Assembly (NCBI RefSeq): GCF_012849095.1
Contig: NZ_CP051680.1
Coordinates: 4,366,501 to 4,430,500 of the forward strand
Direction of reading: 5' to 3'
Source: Cohnella herbarum
GTDB lineage: Bacteria > Bacillota > Bacilli > Paenibacillales > Paenibacillaceae
DNA length: 64,000 nt
The position numbers were made by a program, and so were the translations under genes. The notes below the pieces were generated by a model. The model was not told the DNA's origin and made no database searches. It saw only the letters and a list, made by a program, of their open reading frames with translations. Below are positions 17,553 through 27,500 of this stretch, piece by piece (the stretch's first letter is position 1; every line of letters begins with the position of its first letter).

Positions 17553-17584
17553 CCTAATGGTTTAAATGTTTTATGCATTCAGTT

Positions 17585-17995
17585 TCAGTTCTGCTTGCTC
17601 CTAAAATACTCTGCTGATTCATGAATTTCATCATTTTCTGAGAATAATCCTCGATCAATAAATACTTTTAATAATTGTGGGGCTACCTCTCGTGTCAATT
17701 CTAGTAATCTAATGTATTGCCATTCGTCCGCCCAATCAATACTTCTATTAACAACTTCAGGATAGTATTGTGTCAACCACTTGAGTGGTATTTTCTTCAT
17801 ACTATCTCTTGCTAAAGTAATTACAGTTATGTTCTGACTCTCGCAAGCATAATTAACAAGAACCGCCAACAAGTTCATTCCAATTTCACTTGGCATTTGG
17901 TCGAGGGTTTTTAGACATTCATAGGCATCCGGTAGTACTTTGTTAAGCGCTTTGCGTAATTGTAACTCGTAGGGATCAACTAATTGACTGTCCAT
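17585..17995 (-). CDS. AT-rich hypothetical protein, immunity-protein-like in character
   Basis: 136 aa, ATG with GGAGGTGAATAATA upstream. Predicted mostly helical and soluble (LQLRKALNKVLPDAYECLKT, then WQYIRLLELTREVAPQLLKV). No motif is recognised. Base composition is clearly more AT-rich than the flanking genes and the surroundings are short orphans, as seen for small immunity or acquired genes. No toxin partner is visible, so that reading is only a guess. The gene sits between two copies of CGTTATGGCA. Confidence 0.65.
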   Translation of the reverse strand: MDSQLVDPYELQLRKALNKVLPDAYECLKTLDQMPSEIGMNLLAVLVNYACESQNITVITLARDSMKKIPLKWLTQYYPEVVNRSIDWADEWQYIRLLELTREVAPQLLKVFIDRGLFSENDEIHESAEYFRSKQN

Positions 17996-18239
17996 TATTA
18001 TTCACCTCCGTAATCCACTGCTAAGGCCTTGAACTGACAATTGACGGTTTCACTGTCGTACTTGTGTTTAACTACATCAAAGCAGCTACCTTTTCCACAC
18101 TCCCTTTAGGAGTAAACTTATAATAATTCTTTAATGTAAGTACCGTTAGCACAACGACGGAAGCCGATCGTTATGGCAAGTTGCAGTCGTGTCATCATTG
18201 AGCTTTAGTTCTTCGAGGGAGCGTAATAGCGGGGAATCT

Positions 18240-18437
18240 TTACTTGGTTGTTTTTTTCTTCAAAAAATTTGAAGAAATAAGTGATATTATCCCTATGGCA
18301 ATCAAAGGAATAGATAATGAAGAGTAAGGCTCAGGTGTATCGGTAATGCCTAAATCACGATTAAAGGCAAAGCCAAATGCAAATATGAATATACCCATAA
18401 ATGCAAATACCTTTCCAATCGTTGTACGATTTTTCAT
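18240..18437 (-). CDS. Small membrane protein with two transmembrane helices
   Basis: 65 aa, ATG behind GGTGGTGATTGAGA. Two hydrophobic helices (about 9-26, GKVFAFMGIFIFAFGFAF, and about 42-58, SIPLIAIGIISLISS) are separated by a short polar loop with TDTPEPYSS. The C-terminus FLKKKTTK is basic and probably cytoplasmic. Function is unknown. AT-rich like its neighbour at 17585. Confidence 0.6.
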   Translation of the reverse strand: MKNRTTIGKVFAFMGIFIFAFGFAFNRDLGITDTPEPYSSLSIPLIAIGIISLISSNFLKKKTTK

Positions 18438-18492
18438 TTCTCAATCACCACCTTTAATAACTTAATACTACCAAATAACTGCCTGTCAATTC

Positions 18493-18525
18493 AAAAAGAA
18501 GAGGAGTTGCACCAGGCAGCTCCTC
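18493..18525 (-). terminator. Intrinsic terminator after the 18555-20513 gene
   Basis: On the minus strand GAGGAGCTGC-CTGGT-GCAACTCCTC forms a 10-bp stem with one mismatch and is followed by TTCTTTTT. It lies about 30 bp past the stop. Confidence 0.75.
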
Positions 18526-18554
18526 CACTGTATAGGGCGGCAATCCCATGATTC

Positions 18555-20513
18555 TTAGTGAGTCGGCATAGGCAAAAAGAGCAAATTAATAGGCAACATG
18601 CTCCCATTGGCAGGCGTAAACGTAATCGTCACCGTCTCCACGTTATCCCCTGTCTTATAGAGCATGCATACTTCATTCGGATTGTTCAGAATACTCGTGT
18701 TCGTAGCATACACGGTTTTATTGTTCACATTGAACGCGCCGGCGTAATGCCCCCCGCGAGGATTTATTCCTATCGCCGTGTGCGGCTGTACTTTACCGAG
18801 CTGGATTGTATACACGACGCCATAGTTGCCTGCGTTGAGTACAGGGGTCCCTGTCGTCTTATCGATACCGGAGAGCCTCGTATCCACGAAATTGTCAGCG
18901 AGCACCATCCTGCTCTTCACGTCGCCGATCGTCTGATTCACGTACATGATCCGGTTCGCGTTCTCAAAAGTTCCTCGAATGTGGTCAACGTGGCTCGGTA
19001 GTACGTTTAACGTAGGGAGAGCAGACGTCAGATCGCGATCGGCATTGATCGCTATGACTTTGAAGTCAACATAATTACTCAATTGGGCGTCCGCGAACAT
19101 GGAGTAGACGTCTCCTTGCTCCAAGATTTTACTGCTGTATTCTTGGAAAATGAGACGACTCTCACCGGCCGGAATTTGCAAATAAGAGTATTTGGGGTTC
19201 AATAGAGATTCCAGGAACCTTCCGGTAACCGCTTTGCCCACAGTAGAGACGATCCGGTTCGGACCCGCCATGCCCGCCGCGCCCAATCGGACGTTTACGG
19301 GATCGGCATTGTTGTTCGTAAGGAGTATGTATATTTTCATTGGCGTGGAACTGCCGTTCCGATTGTGAAGCATAAACCGGACGTTCCCGGTTACGTTATC
19401 TTCGTAATAGATTCCTTCCTCAAGCATCGTCTCCGGGCTGTTGGCGCGAATAAGCGTCTGCTCTCGATCGTTGATGGTATATGCCATCTCCGGAAATTGA
19501 AGCACGGAACGTCCGTTAATATCGAATTTCTCGCCGATCTCCGTATACTTGAGATCGAATTCTTCTTTTGTATACAGCGCTTCGTTCGAAATCAGGATCG
19601 TTTTGGACAATTCGCCGACCTCTCCATGCGAGTCGGTTACCGTAAGCGTAACGGTCTGCTGTCCCGGCTCGAAGAAACCGCGGGCATTGTTCTTCCATAC
19701 GGCACTGATGATCTGGTTCTCGTCATCGGTACTTTGATCGGTGTAAGAGATCAACTCTCCCATCCTGTAGGTGTCTTTGTCCGTCATAAAGGAAGCGATC
19801 GGAGGCTGATTCGGAGGATGGACCGTAATAGAGACCGTGTAAGGCTCGCTCCACGTGCCTCTCTCGTCTTTCACCCAATGGGTAACGGAATAGGTGCCGG
19901 CTTCATCGAAGATCGCGTCGTTGTTCTCCCAACGTTCTTCCACGATCGCCAATCCACCCGGATGGAAGGCTTCATTATTGTATTTAACCTCGGTCTGGGT
20001 CGCGTAAGGATTCATATCGGATACGGAAAATTTCGCGATCGGCGCGTTGGGCCATGTCAGTACGATCTTCTTCTCCGCCGGGAACGACCTAAACGTCATT
20101 CCGAAGCCTGCAGCTGCGGTGCGTAGGGGAATCATTAACGTACCTTTGATCGTGTATGGAGCACCCGCCATCGTCTTCGAAGCTCCGTTAACCGAATACG
20201 CGGATTTGCCCACTTGTAAATTCAGGACGTCTTTCCTGCTGGTCAGAGTGTACTGCCTGGTCTTCGCGTCGTAAGCGATCGTTCCGCGAATTGCGCTCAT
20301 GAACGAACGCGCCGCGACGTATGTCACGCCTTTGACCGCTGTTAGCGGTTGAGCCGCCGTAAGAGATTCCTCGTTATACCACATTTGCGTGGAATTTTGA
20401 ACTAACACGACTTTGGCTAAGCCTGTAGATGCTTCCTGGGCAACAGATGAGGGGGAGTGAAATAATACCAATAGGAGTGCGGATAATAATAAAAGCGGAA
20501 TATTCCTTTTCAT
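18555..20513 (-). CDS. Secreted protein with copper-amine-oxidase-N and PKD-like domains
   Basis: 652 aa. A signal peptide (MKRNIPLLLLSALLLVLFHS, ending near AQE) is followed by a copper-amine-oxidase-like N-terminal stalk domain at about 35-155 (VKGVTYVAARSFMSAI, SRKDVLNLQVGKSAYSVNG, LMIPLRTAAAGFGM). This domain is common in Paenibacillaceae surface proteins and is not itself an oxidase. About 160-310 holds two PKD-like beta-sandwiches (PPIASFMTDKDTYRMGE, YTDQSTDDENQI). The remaining roughly 340 residues are an uncharacterised beta-rich region. AAGGAGTAAACT precedes the ATG. Probably a cell-wall or extracellular matrix protein; the partner is unknown. Confidence 0.85.
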   Translation of the reverse strand: MKRNIPLLLLSALLLVLFHSPSSVAQEASTGLAKVVLVQNSTQMWYNEESLTAAQPLTAVKGVTYVAARSFMSAIRGTIAYDAKTRQYTLTSRKDVLNLQVGKSAYSVNGASKTMAGAPYTIKGTLMIPLRTAAAGFGMTFRSFPAEKKIVLTWPNAPIAKFSVSDMNPYATQTEVKYNNEAFHPGGLAIVEERWENNDAIFDEAGTYSVTHWVKDERGTWSEPYTVSITVHPPNQPPIASFMTDKDTYRMGELISYTDQSTDDENQIISAVWKNNARGFFEPGQQTVTLTVTDSHGEVGELSKTILISNEALYTKEEFDLKYTEIGEKFDINGRSVLQFPEMAYTINDREQTLIRANSPETMLEEGIYYEDNVTGNVRFMLHNRNGSSTPMKIYILLTNNNADPVNVRLGAAGMAGPNRIVSTVGKAVTGRFLESLLNPKYSYLQIPAGESRLIFQEYSSKILEQGDVYSMFADAQLSNYVDFKVIAINADRDLTSALPTLNVLPSHVDHIRGTFENANRIMYVNQTIGDVKSRMVLADNFVDTRLSGIDKTTGTPVLNAGNYGVVYTIQLGKVQPHTAIGINPRGGHYAGAFNVNNKTVYATNTSILNNPNEVCMLYKTGDNVETVTITFTPANGSMLPINLLFLPMPTH

Positions 20514-20664
20514 AGTTTACTCCTTCTACGCTTCAATGGATTGGCGTTCTGTTTCACTTGCCATATGTACTAACGCCAATATGAAGGATAGGTTGCTAGA
20601 GTTGATCCCATAAAATGAAATTTATTCCTAAATTTTAGCTAAACGAACAAAGAGAAACTACCCC

Positions 20665-20841
20665 CTATCCCAAACGTCTCTGTTTCCTCTTGTACAGTTT
20701 ATCTACGAAAAGGATTAAAACATGCAGCATTGTAATAAGAAAAGCCATTTGTAAAGCCTTTATAAAACTAACCCCTACAAAATAATAACTTAAAATCACA
20801 GTGGCACAAAAAAAAATACCCGTACCTAGAATTGAATTCAT
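20665..20841 (-). CDS. 58-aa membrane protein
   Basis: A short gene with an excellent ribosome site (AGGAGGCGGATATATA before ATG 20841). It encodes MNSILGTGIFFCATVILSYY, then a second hydrophobic helix (ALQMAFLITMLHVLILF), and a basic tail (DKLYKRKQRRLG): two membrane helices with positive-inside tail. Function is unknown. The rest of 20514-21069 shows no other gene. Confidence 0.6.
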   Translation of the reverse strand: MNSILGTGIFFCATVILSYYFVGVSFIKALQMAFLITMLHVLILFVDKLYKRKQRRLG

Positions 20842-21069
20842 TATATATCCGCCTCCTGATCATTTTGCATACCATGAGAATAACAACGCCATTATCGACG
20901 CATTTTAGAGTTTTTTCGAATAGCTGGCGATCTTGTTGTGCCACAAAACGCTCTCTTGCGGCTAAGCAGATTCATCATCACATGGTGTCCTCAAATCGGT
21001 AAGAATGATGTAAGTATAATTGAGCATTGCTTCTTTTTTCCATACGAAATTCGTTAACGATGTTAATTT

Positions 21070-21097
21070 TTAACAATATACGTTTCAGTTGTATAGT
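21070..21097 (+). promoter_or_regulatory. Candidate promoter of the lipoprotein gene
   Basis: TTAACA (21070-21075) and TATAGT (21092-21097) with a 16-bp spacer, 70 bp upstream of ATG 21168, in an AT-rich stretch. Confidence 0.45.
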
Positions 21098-21167
21098 TAA
21101 AATAAAGAATTTTACTTAAACTACCGATAGAAAATAAGAGAGAAACACTAGGGGGAGCATAGAAGAG

Positions 21168-22139
21168 ATGTCTTACATGAGAGGCTTTATGAAAAAGATG
21201 AAAAGTAATCTGTACGTTGTATTTCTATCTGTGGCATTGATTATGATGCTTGCAGCCTGTGGTGATGGAAATAGCAACAGTCAGAATCAATCAGATGAAA
21301 ACGTAACGGACCAAACACAAAACGAAGCGGAAATAGAGGCCACATCTGGGTCAGACGCCCTGCAAGCAGGACAAACAATGCCAGTAGAAACACCATCATC
21401 TCAAGTTGCGTTGACACAATCATCATCGGAAGAATTGTTGGCTGGGGAGTGGTATGGTGGACTTGAAAAGAATGAGTTTCGTGCAGATGGTACGGGCGTT
21501 ATTGAGCATTTGGGCGATTTATATGACTTTACATGGAGCATTGATGGCAACACTTTAACCATGTTGACCCCTGGCACCTATGAGACTAGTTTTAAGTTTG
21601 TGGGTGATGAGCTTCAATTGACAAATAGCGATGGAACCCGAATTTTAACAAGAGAACCGTCATCGGATTACGTGGACGCTAATAAAGAAATTTCTCAACA
21701 ACAAGCAACAGAAACGGCGCTTACGCGGAAATTCCTTGGAGAATGGTATTTTGATGTTTTTATTTGGCATTTTAATGACGATGGAACGGGGGTAATAGAT
21801 GTACCGGAATTTAGTGGCGATCCTGCTGAACAAAAGGAATTTACATTCTCTGTGGTAGAAGACCCTACTGGAACGGGGGACGTTAACATTAGTATTACCC
21901 TACCAGATGGTAGGCTGTCAATGTATCACGCTACGTTCGGTAACCAAAGCGGCGGCTCGGTTACGCTACAACCAACGCTTAAGGGCGGACAATCTATTAT
22001 GTTAACTAGGTCGTTTGATGTGCGAAATAGTCCCATCACCGACGAAATCATAGATGAAGGAGTTGCATTATTCGAATCATTAACCTCATTCTCAGGCATG
22101 GGAGAGATGATTCTGGAGGAGATAGTCAAGAAGAAATAA
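21168..22139 (+). CDS. Lipoprotein with two lipocalin-like repeats
   Basis: 323 aa. The signal sequence (NLYVVFLSVALIMMLAAC) ends in lipobox LAAC, so the mature protein starts at about Cys31 and is tethered to the outer face of the membrane. A Ser/Asn/Gln/Glu-rich linker spans about 33-85. Two similar domains follow: about 88-168 (LAGEWYGGLEKNEFRADGTG, YDFTWSIDGNTLTML) and about 185-285 (LGEWYFDVFIWHFNDDGTG, EFTFSVVEDPTG). The G-x-W-Y ... F-x-x-D-G-T-G pattern resembles lipocalin-like domains of Firmicutes lipoproteins. Start at 21168 (GGGGGAGC upstream) or the in-frame ATG 21 bases further. Codon use is AT-richer than the large genes around it. Confidence 0.8.
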   Translation: MSYMRGFMKKMKSNLYVVFLSVALIMMLAACGDGNSNSQNQSDENVTDQTQNEAEIEATSGSDALQAGQTMPVETPSSQVALTQSSSEELLAGEWYGGLEKNEFRADGTGVIEHLGDLYDFTWSIDGNTLTMLTPGTYETSFKFVGDELQLTNSDGTRILTREPSSDYVDANKEISQQQATETALTRKFLGEWYFDVFIWHFNDDGTGVIDVPEFSGDPAEQKEFTFSVVEDPTGTGDVNISITLPDGRLSMYHATFGNQSGGSVTLQPTLKGGQSIMLTRSFDVRNSPITDEIIDEGVALFESLTSFSGMGEMILEEIVKKK

Positions 22140-22687
22140 GTGTTTGTGTTTTGACAGATTTATTCGCTTGACCCCTATTCATTTTCCTCCAACATTATCT
22201 CCGGCTTATGATTTTTAAATCATGGGTTATTGGAGCATTGAGAGAGACTGTGGTTAACCTTATCCGGCATTGATTTTTTTACCAAAAAAGGTTATTTTAT
22301 AGACAGCTTAGTGATAGGCAAGTTCCTGACACGAAAGGAGATGTGTTTTAATGGCAACTACTTATAGGGTGGTTTGGTCTTAAAACTGAATAGCTGGCAT
22401 ACGTGAAAATTCGGGAAAACTCCCGTACTATTTGGTATGCCATCCAAAGTAACCTTTCGTGAATATTGCTGTTTGCAGATACGATGAAGGTCGTATCTTT
22501 TTGCGTCCTGATGCCGCGCGACAGCAGCTTCTTTAGAGGCTGCTTGTCCGTGGCATTTTTGCGTCCAAAATGTTACCCAGCAGCATGAGAACAAGTATGT
22601 TCAGGATAAAACGAGCTACCTCATCGACAAGAGGTCGAGAAACAAAACGATAGCAATGCGGAACAAGCAAACGAAGAAAAATGGAGG
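22140..22687 (+). other. Intergenic region with possible remnants
   Basis: No complete gene. Two traces were noted: an ATG at 22351 behind AAAGGAGATGTG that runs only 10 codons (MATTYRVVWS), and a frame upstream of 22700 encoding HENKYVQDKTSYLIDKRSRN and more before a stop inside the next gene's start region. Both may be ends of deleted genes. The short hairpin around CGGGAAAACTCCCG (22412-22425) has no T-run. Confidence 0.3.
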
Positions 22688-23707
22688 TTGGAAGAAATAA
22701 ATATTAAATTGCTGATCTATGCCTTAGGCCGAAGCTTCAAGAAGGATATCATCTCGGCCGACTTCTTAACCAAGTCGTTACAGGGCGGAACTGTGGGTAA
22801 TGTGCACCTCGTAACGGGGATCGCCGAAACCGCGGATGGCGAAAAATTGCCGTACCGTATCGTGCTGAAAATCCAGAAGAAATGGGAGCGTTACGACGAC
22901 CCGGGTTCATGGCGCCGGGAATATGATCTCTATACGTCTAACTTGGGAGCAACGTTCTCAGATGCCTTTCGCTGGCCGAAATGTTATCATGCCGAGATCA
23001 ATGCCGAAGAAAATGAATTCCAACTGTGGCTGGAATATATTGATGGCATAACCGGGTTAGACTTGACCGGTGACATGTATGAACAGGCTGCGCTGGAGTT
23101 AGGACGCTATCAAGGCAAGTTGTATGCGGAGCAGCCCGCTGTGCTGCAGAGCCTGACCAACCTGAGCCATGCGAATCTCATGAAGAATACGTATCTGCAT
23201 TACCGGTCATGGCCGGTCGTCTACGATTATATACGCTCAGAGGACTCCGAATTCCCTCAGCACCTGCGGCAAATGCTCATCGACATCGATGAGCACGCAG
23301 ACGAGATACTCGCCCGCATCGAAAAATTGCCTCTCGTGCTATGCCACCGGGATTTCTGGGTGACCAACCTGATCTATGCCGATGGGAAAATCGTGATCAT
23401 CGACTGGGATACATCAGGATGGGGCTACTTAGGCGAGGATCTCGCAAGCCTCATTGCGGATGAAGCGGATATCGAGCACATGGTCGAATATTACCATCGA
23501 TGTGTCCCCGCGTATTACAAGGGCTTTTCGGAGTATGCGGATGTATCCCCTATCGCCGATCATTGCGTCTACGAGATGATCCTTCTCGTATTCGGGTACA
23601 GGCTTGTAGAGGGGTATCTCCACACAGAGGATGATGACGAGAAGACGAAGCTTGTCCATACGCTCCAAAAAATCTATGAAATGAAGACCTTCCCTGCACA
23701 GCGTTGA
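22688..23707 (+). CDS. Aminoglycoside-phosphotransferase-fold (APH family) kinase
   Basis: About 339 aa. Kinase motifs: a nucleotide-binding N-lobe (VHLVTGIAETADGEKLPYRI, with Lys in VLKIQKK), the catalytic HRDFWVTN (HxDxxxxN), and the metal-binding IIDWDTSGWG. This APH/choline-kinase fold includes antibiotic, homoserine and sugar kinases; the substrate cannot be told from sequence. The start is uncertain: GGAGG (22683-22687) abuts the TTG at 22688, which is too close, and no ATG or GTG follows nearby; TTG 22709 is an alternative. It stands alone and shares a bidirectional terminator with the convergent VOC gene. Confidence 0.82.
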   Translation: MEEINIKLLIYALGRSFKKDIISADFLTKSLQGGTVGNVHLVTGIAETADGEKLPYRIVLKIQKKWERYDDPGSWRREYDLYTSNLGATFSDAFRWPKCYHAEINAEENEFQLWLEYIDGITGLDLTGDMYEQAALELGRYQGKLYAEQPAVLQSLTNLSHANLMKNTYLHYRSWPVVYDYIRSEDSEFPQHLRQMLIDIDEHADEILARIEKLPLVLCHRDFWVTNLIYADGKIVIIDWDTSGWGYLGEDLASLIADEADIEHMVEYYHRCVPAYYKGFSEYADVSPIADHCVYEMILLVFGYRLVEGYLHTEDDDEKTKLVHTLQKIYEMKTFPAQR

Positions 23708-23713
23708 CTCTAA

Positions 23714-23763
23714 AAAAAGAACTCCGAAAACCCACCAAATACAAGGGTTCTCGGAGTTCTTTT
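23714..23763. terminator. Bidirectional terminator between the APH and VOC genes
   Basis: The arm at 23714-23733 (AAAAGAACTCCGA..ACCC) pairs with that at 23745-23763 (GGGT..TCGGAGTTCTTTT), loop about 11 nt, with A- and T-runs on opposite sides, between convergent stops at 23707 and 23780. Confidence 0.88.
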
Positions 23764-23779
23764 CATACTCCCAAAACGT

Positions 23780-24295
23780 TTACTTCGTCACATCTGAAGT
23801 CCCGAACTCTTTCGCCATAAAAGGATTAAAGCTCCTCTGGGCGTATTCCATAGCATCGATATACTCTTGCTGTTTTGACCGCTCTATCATTTCATCGGGG
23901 CTAACGTCTTCTACTTTAGAAGTTATCCACCAAACATTACCGAATGGATCAACGACTCTCCCTCCTCGTTCCCCCCAGGCCATGGTTGTCGGCTTGGTCA
24001 TGGATATAGCGCCAGCCATTATGGCCTGCGAATACAACTCATCGCCGTTCTCTACATACAGACGAATAAAGCAAGGAAATGCTGGCCATTCGTCAGGGGA
24101 ATCGAACATAAGAATTTTTGAATCGCCGATGCGTATCTCTGCATGCCCGATGCTTCCATCGGCATTGTATACCCTCCCCAGCTCGTGCGCATTAAACGCG
24201 GCAATCAAAAAGGTAATTAATTTCTCGGTACTTTTCGTTGTGATCCATGGGGTGATAGTGCGATTATCGTTTTGCAACACCTGATTCTCGTTCAT
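23780..24295 (-). CDS. VOC (glyoxalase/PhnB-like) family protein
   Basis: 171 aa. It follows the PhnB-like pattern: ITPWITTKSTEKLITFLIAAF, then GHAEIRIGDSKILMFDS, and MAWGERGGRVVDPFGNVWWI with the terminal DPFGNxWxI signature. These proteins use a paired beta-alpha-beta-beta-beta fold; many are metal-dependent or resistance-type binders of unknown substrate. GGAGG lies 10 nt before the ATG. The C-terminal extension of about 40 residues (EMIERSKQQEYIDAMEYAQR) is helical. There is no operon partner. Confidence 0.87.
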   Translation of the reverse strand: MNENQVLQNDNRTITPWITTKSTEKLITFLIAAFNAHELGRVYNADGSIGHAEIRIGDSKILMFDSPDEWPAFPCFIRLYVENGDELYSQAIMAGAISMTKPTTMAWGERGGRVVDPFGNVWWITSKVEDVSPDEMIERSKQQEYIDAMEYAQRSFNPFMAKEFGTSDVTK

Positions 24296-24518
24296 TCGGT
24301 TCAGCCTCCATTGATTGATTTAGAATTAATGGTTTGATTTCAATCCCATTATAGGCCGTAATAGCTGACAGCTTTATGTCAGTATTCATCCAAAATGTCT
24401 CTTGTTTTTAAAGACTTTCGTTGAGCTATCCTGCTCGCTTTATCTGTTTAGATCCCATTTAGATCCGTCTGGTAGAATCGGTAATTGTCTGCAAGTTGAA
24501 AGATTATGAGGAGGGAAA

Positions 24519-27500
24519 TTGAACTTGTATAAACGCCTATTAAGTCTGTTGCTATTATCTTGTATACTCGTAACCTCAATGCCTCCTACGATTAATGCGG
24601 CTTCACCGACTTCTGTCGAATCTGCGACAGCAACCCATACGACTGCGCAGCTCGTGCCTCAAGGCTCGTTTGAAGACGTGACACCCTCGGCCTGGTTCTA
24701 CGACGCGGTCATGTTTGTCAAGCAGAATGGCCTATTCAGCGGCACAAGCAAAGAACGTTTTACGCCTGGCGCAACGATGAGTCGTGCCATGTTCGTTACT
24801 GTACTTGGACGAATCGCCAAAGTGGATGCAAGTCAATACAAAACATCCGCATTTACGGATGTGCAGTCAGGCGCTTGGTATGCGCCTTATGTGCAATGGG
24901 CAACCGAAAGCGGCATTGCAGATGGAACCGGCAGCAATAGCTTCTCGCCGGACGCAGCTATTTCGAGAGAACAGATGGCAATGATGATATTCAAGTATTT
25001 TGAAAGCAATCATATCCCTTATCAGACAACCGACAGGACAACCAAGCCAAAAGACATATCCGACATTTCTCCATCGGCGGTTGATGCGGTCGTAAAGCTA
25101 TGGCAGGCCGGCTTGTTTACCGGAGATGCAAACGGCAATTTCCAACCGCATGCAAAGGCGACTCGCGCTGAAGCTGCCACGATCTTTATACGTCTGAGCA
25201 AAGTCGCGTTGGCCAGCGACGGCAACGACGACAAAACCTCTCCGGTTGCTGTTAACCCAAACGGCGGCTCATCGCCCGATAGTGCTGAGATCATCACTCC
25301 GAATGCATACGCAATGGACCAGGCGCCGAACTTTAAGATCGCCGTGAAAGATTCTACAGGTAAAATGACGGCGACGGCTGTTCAAGCCGGCATAACATTC
25401 AAATCCCCGTCCAACCCTAATTTTGCAGGTATTTCCGTTACTGGCTCGAAGGGCAACTTTACTGTAGCGGCAAAAGGCGGTGTCTTTGAAGAGGGCAGCA
25501 CCTATCAAATCGCTTTGACGAACAAGAATCTTACTTTTACAGGCAAAGACGTAGCGACCAGAAATTATATTTTTAGTATGGCTAAAAAAGAAGTTATGCG
25601 GTTGCCTCTTAATCCCAACATGATTTATATGAAGTTCTCCGACATCTCTAATATGACCGAGAATGGAGCTTCCGTTGCTTCCCCTTCGATTGCTGTTATG
25701 AGCGCAATTGTTGGCGGCGGATCGGGTTCGAACCCGGCCACTGTTGCCAGCGGTACGTTTCAATATAACAGAGATACACGCTTGAAGGTAGGCGATACCG
25801 TCTCCGTATATGAAGGGACCCGCCCGGATCTACGTACTTTGAATACTTCCGATGATGGCGATATCGCCTATGTTGCGATTACTGCGATTAAAGGGAATAT
25901 CTATACCTACTCAGGCGCAGACCCGATGAATGTTCTGCTGAAGCCGCGCGTGCTTCCGGTTGATCCTGCATCGGACACCGACGGCGACAAGACGAACCGC
26001 TCCATCACGGTCGCTCCGGCTTCGATGGATTATTCTGACGCTAAATATGCGCCAATGGGTCTTAATGCCACAACTGTTGCCAGAGTTGGCGACTTTCTCG
26101 CGCTTGTCGATATGCGCACGGGAGTTTCTTCTGGCTACGGAAAAATCACAGCAGTGTCCGGTTTAAAGAACAACTATATCATTGCTTATACGAATGCAAC
26201 GCAGGATGACATCACTAACGTTTTTGACTTCTACAAACAGGAAACGATTAAGGGATCTGACCTATTGTCGCCAGATAAGATCGCTTCTTTGGAGGCGCAA
26301 ATCAAACAACAAGCGCTCGCCAGCGGATTTGTGGATGAGGCTGCGAACGATTTGTCTACTGCGGCTTTGCAAACCGATATCTTCAAAACATTCATCGCAT
26401 CTAACGCATCACAGCCCTCAAAACAAAACAAAGATCAGGAAGTCCGCATACTCTCTGAGCAACCGGCAGAAGAGAATGTCGACGTCACCGTGCACAACTT
26501 GAAAGTTTCAGCAGACATAGGCACGACGTTATCCCACTTCAAAGGAAAGAGCGGCTTACGTCTGAATCTCAACGTTTCAAGCGATATTCAAGTTTCGACA
26601 GGCGCGGACAACGATATTCTTATCCATATGAGCGCTACATTTACGGAAGAAATCTCTTTGAGTATAGGTGTGGACGGCCATACGGTTTGGGGATATATCG
26701 ATCTGGGACTGTTCGATCTCCCGTATCCGAAGGACTATCAAGCCAGCGCCAACCTGGACGCCTTCACGTTTACGAGCATTGACGCCTCTGCGCAGATCGG
26801 CACAGTGGCAACGAATACTCCGCTTGATCGCTTGAACAATATTTGGGCTACTGCCAAAAATAAAGTAGACATCAAGGCGCAGTTGAAAGCGGTTCTAGAG
26901 CAGACTCCTTCCGCTCCGGCTAAGGTAACCGCCAATACGTTGGTGGAAAGCTATCAAGCCATGCTGGAAAACGAGACGGATTGGGTTGACCTCGTAGAGC
27001 AAGAAATCTTCGAATACGACCAACGCCTGTTATTGGGCCTTCTTCATATTAACTTTCAAGGGAATTTCGTCATCAGCATGAATCCGAATATTGCCTTGGG
27101 GATCGGCTTCAGCTATGAATCCGCGAAGAGGTATACGGCCAGCTTTAAACTCAGCGAAGGCTCGCCTTCTTTCGGTACGGTGGATTTGCCGGGCGACGGC
27201 ACCTATAATTTCTATTTCTATGTGATGGGAACGTTGGGGCTGAAGGCAGGTATTCGTCTCGATCTGGCGGCCGGTTTGTTTCATATCGATTTGAACAGTA
27301 TCGGAATCACGGCAGAGGGCGGCGCATACCTCCAGCTCTACGGGTATTTCTATTACGAAAAGTCATCCTCGGCATCGACAAAAACGTTAGGCGCGCTGTT
27401 TCTGGAGATCGGCATGTATGCGGAGGCCGAGTGGGGGGCGCAGATCTTCGGAGGGTCATACTCGTATTCCGATCGCATTTTTAGTGAGTACTGGCCGCTC

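Noticed and set aside
18555..20513. Reading the copper-amine-oxidase-N match as an amine oxidase
   Set aside because: Only the N-terminal stalk domain is present; there is no topaquinone site or catalytic domain.
20842..21069. Possible riboswitch or tRNA-like structure upstream of the lipoprotein gene
   Set aside because: No conserved motif, paired stems or tRNA landmarks could be found by reading both strands.
22358..22594. Minus-strand 78-codon frame before the APH-type gene
   Set aside because: Cys/His/Lys-rich, no ribosome site and no resemblance to a family; probably fortuitous.
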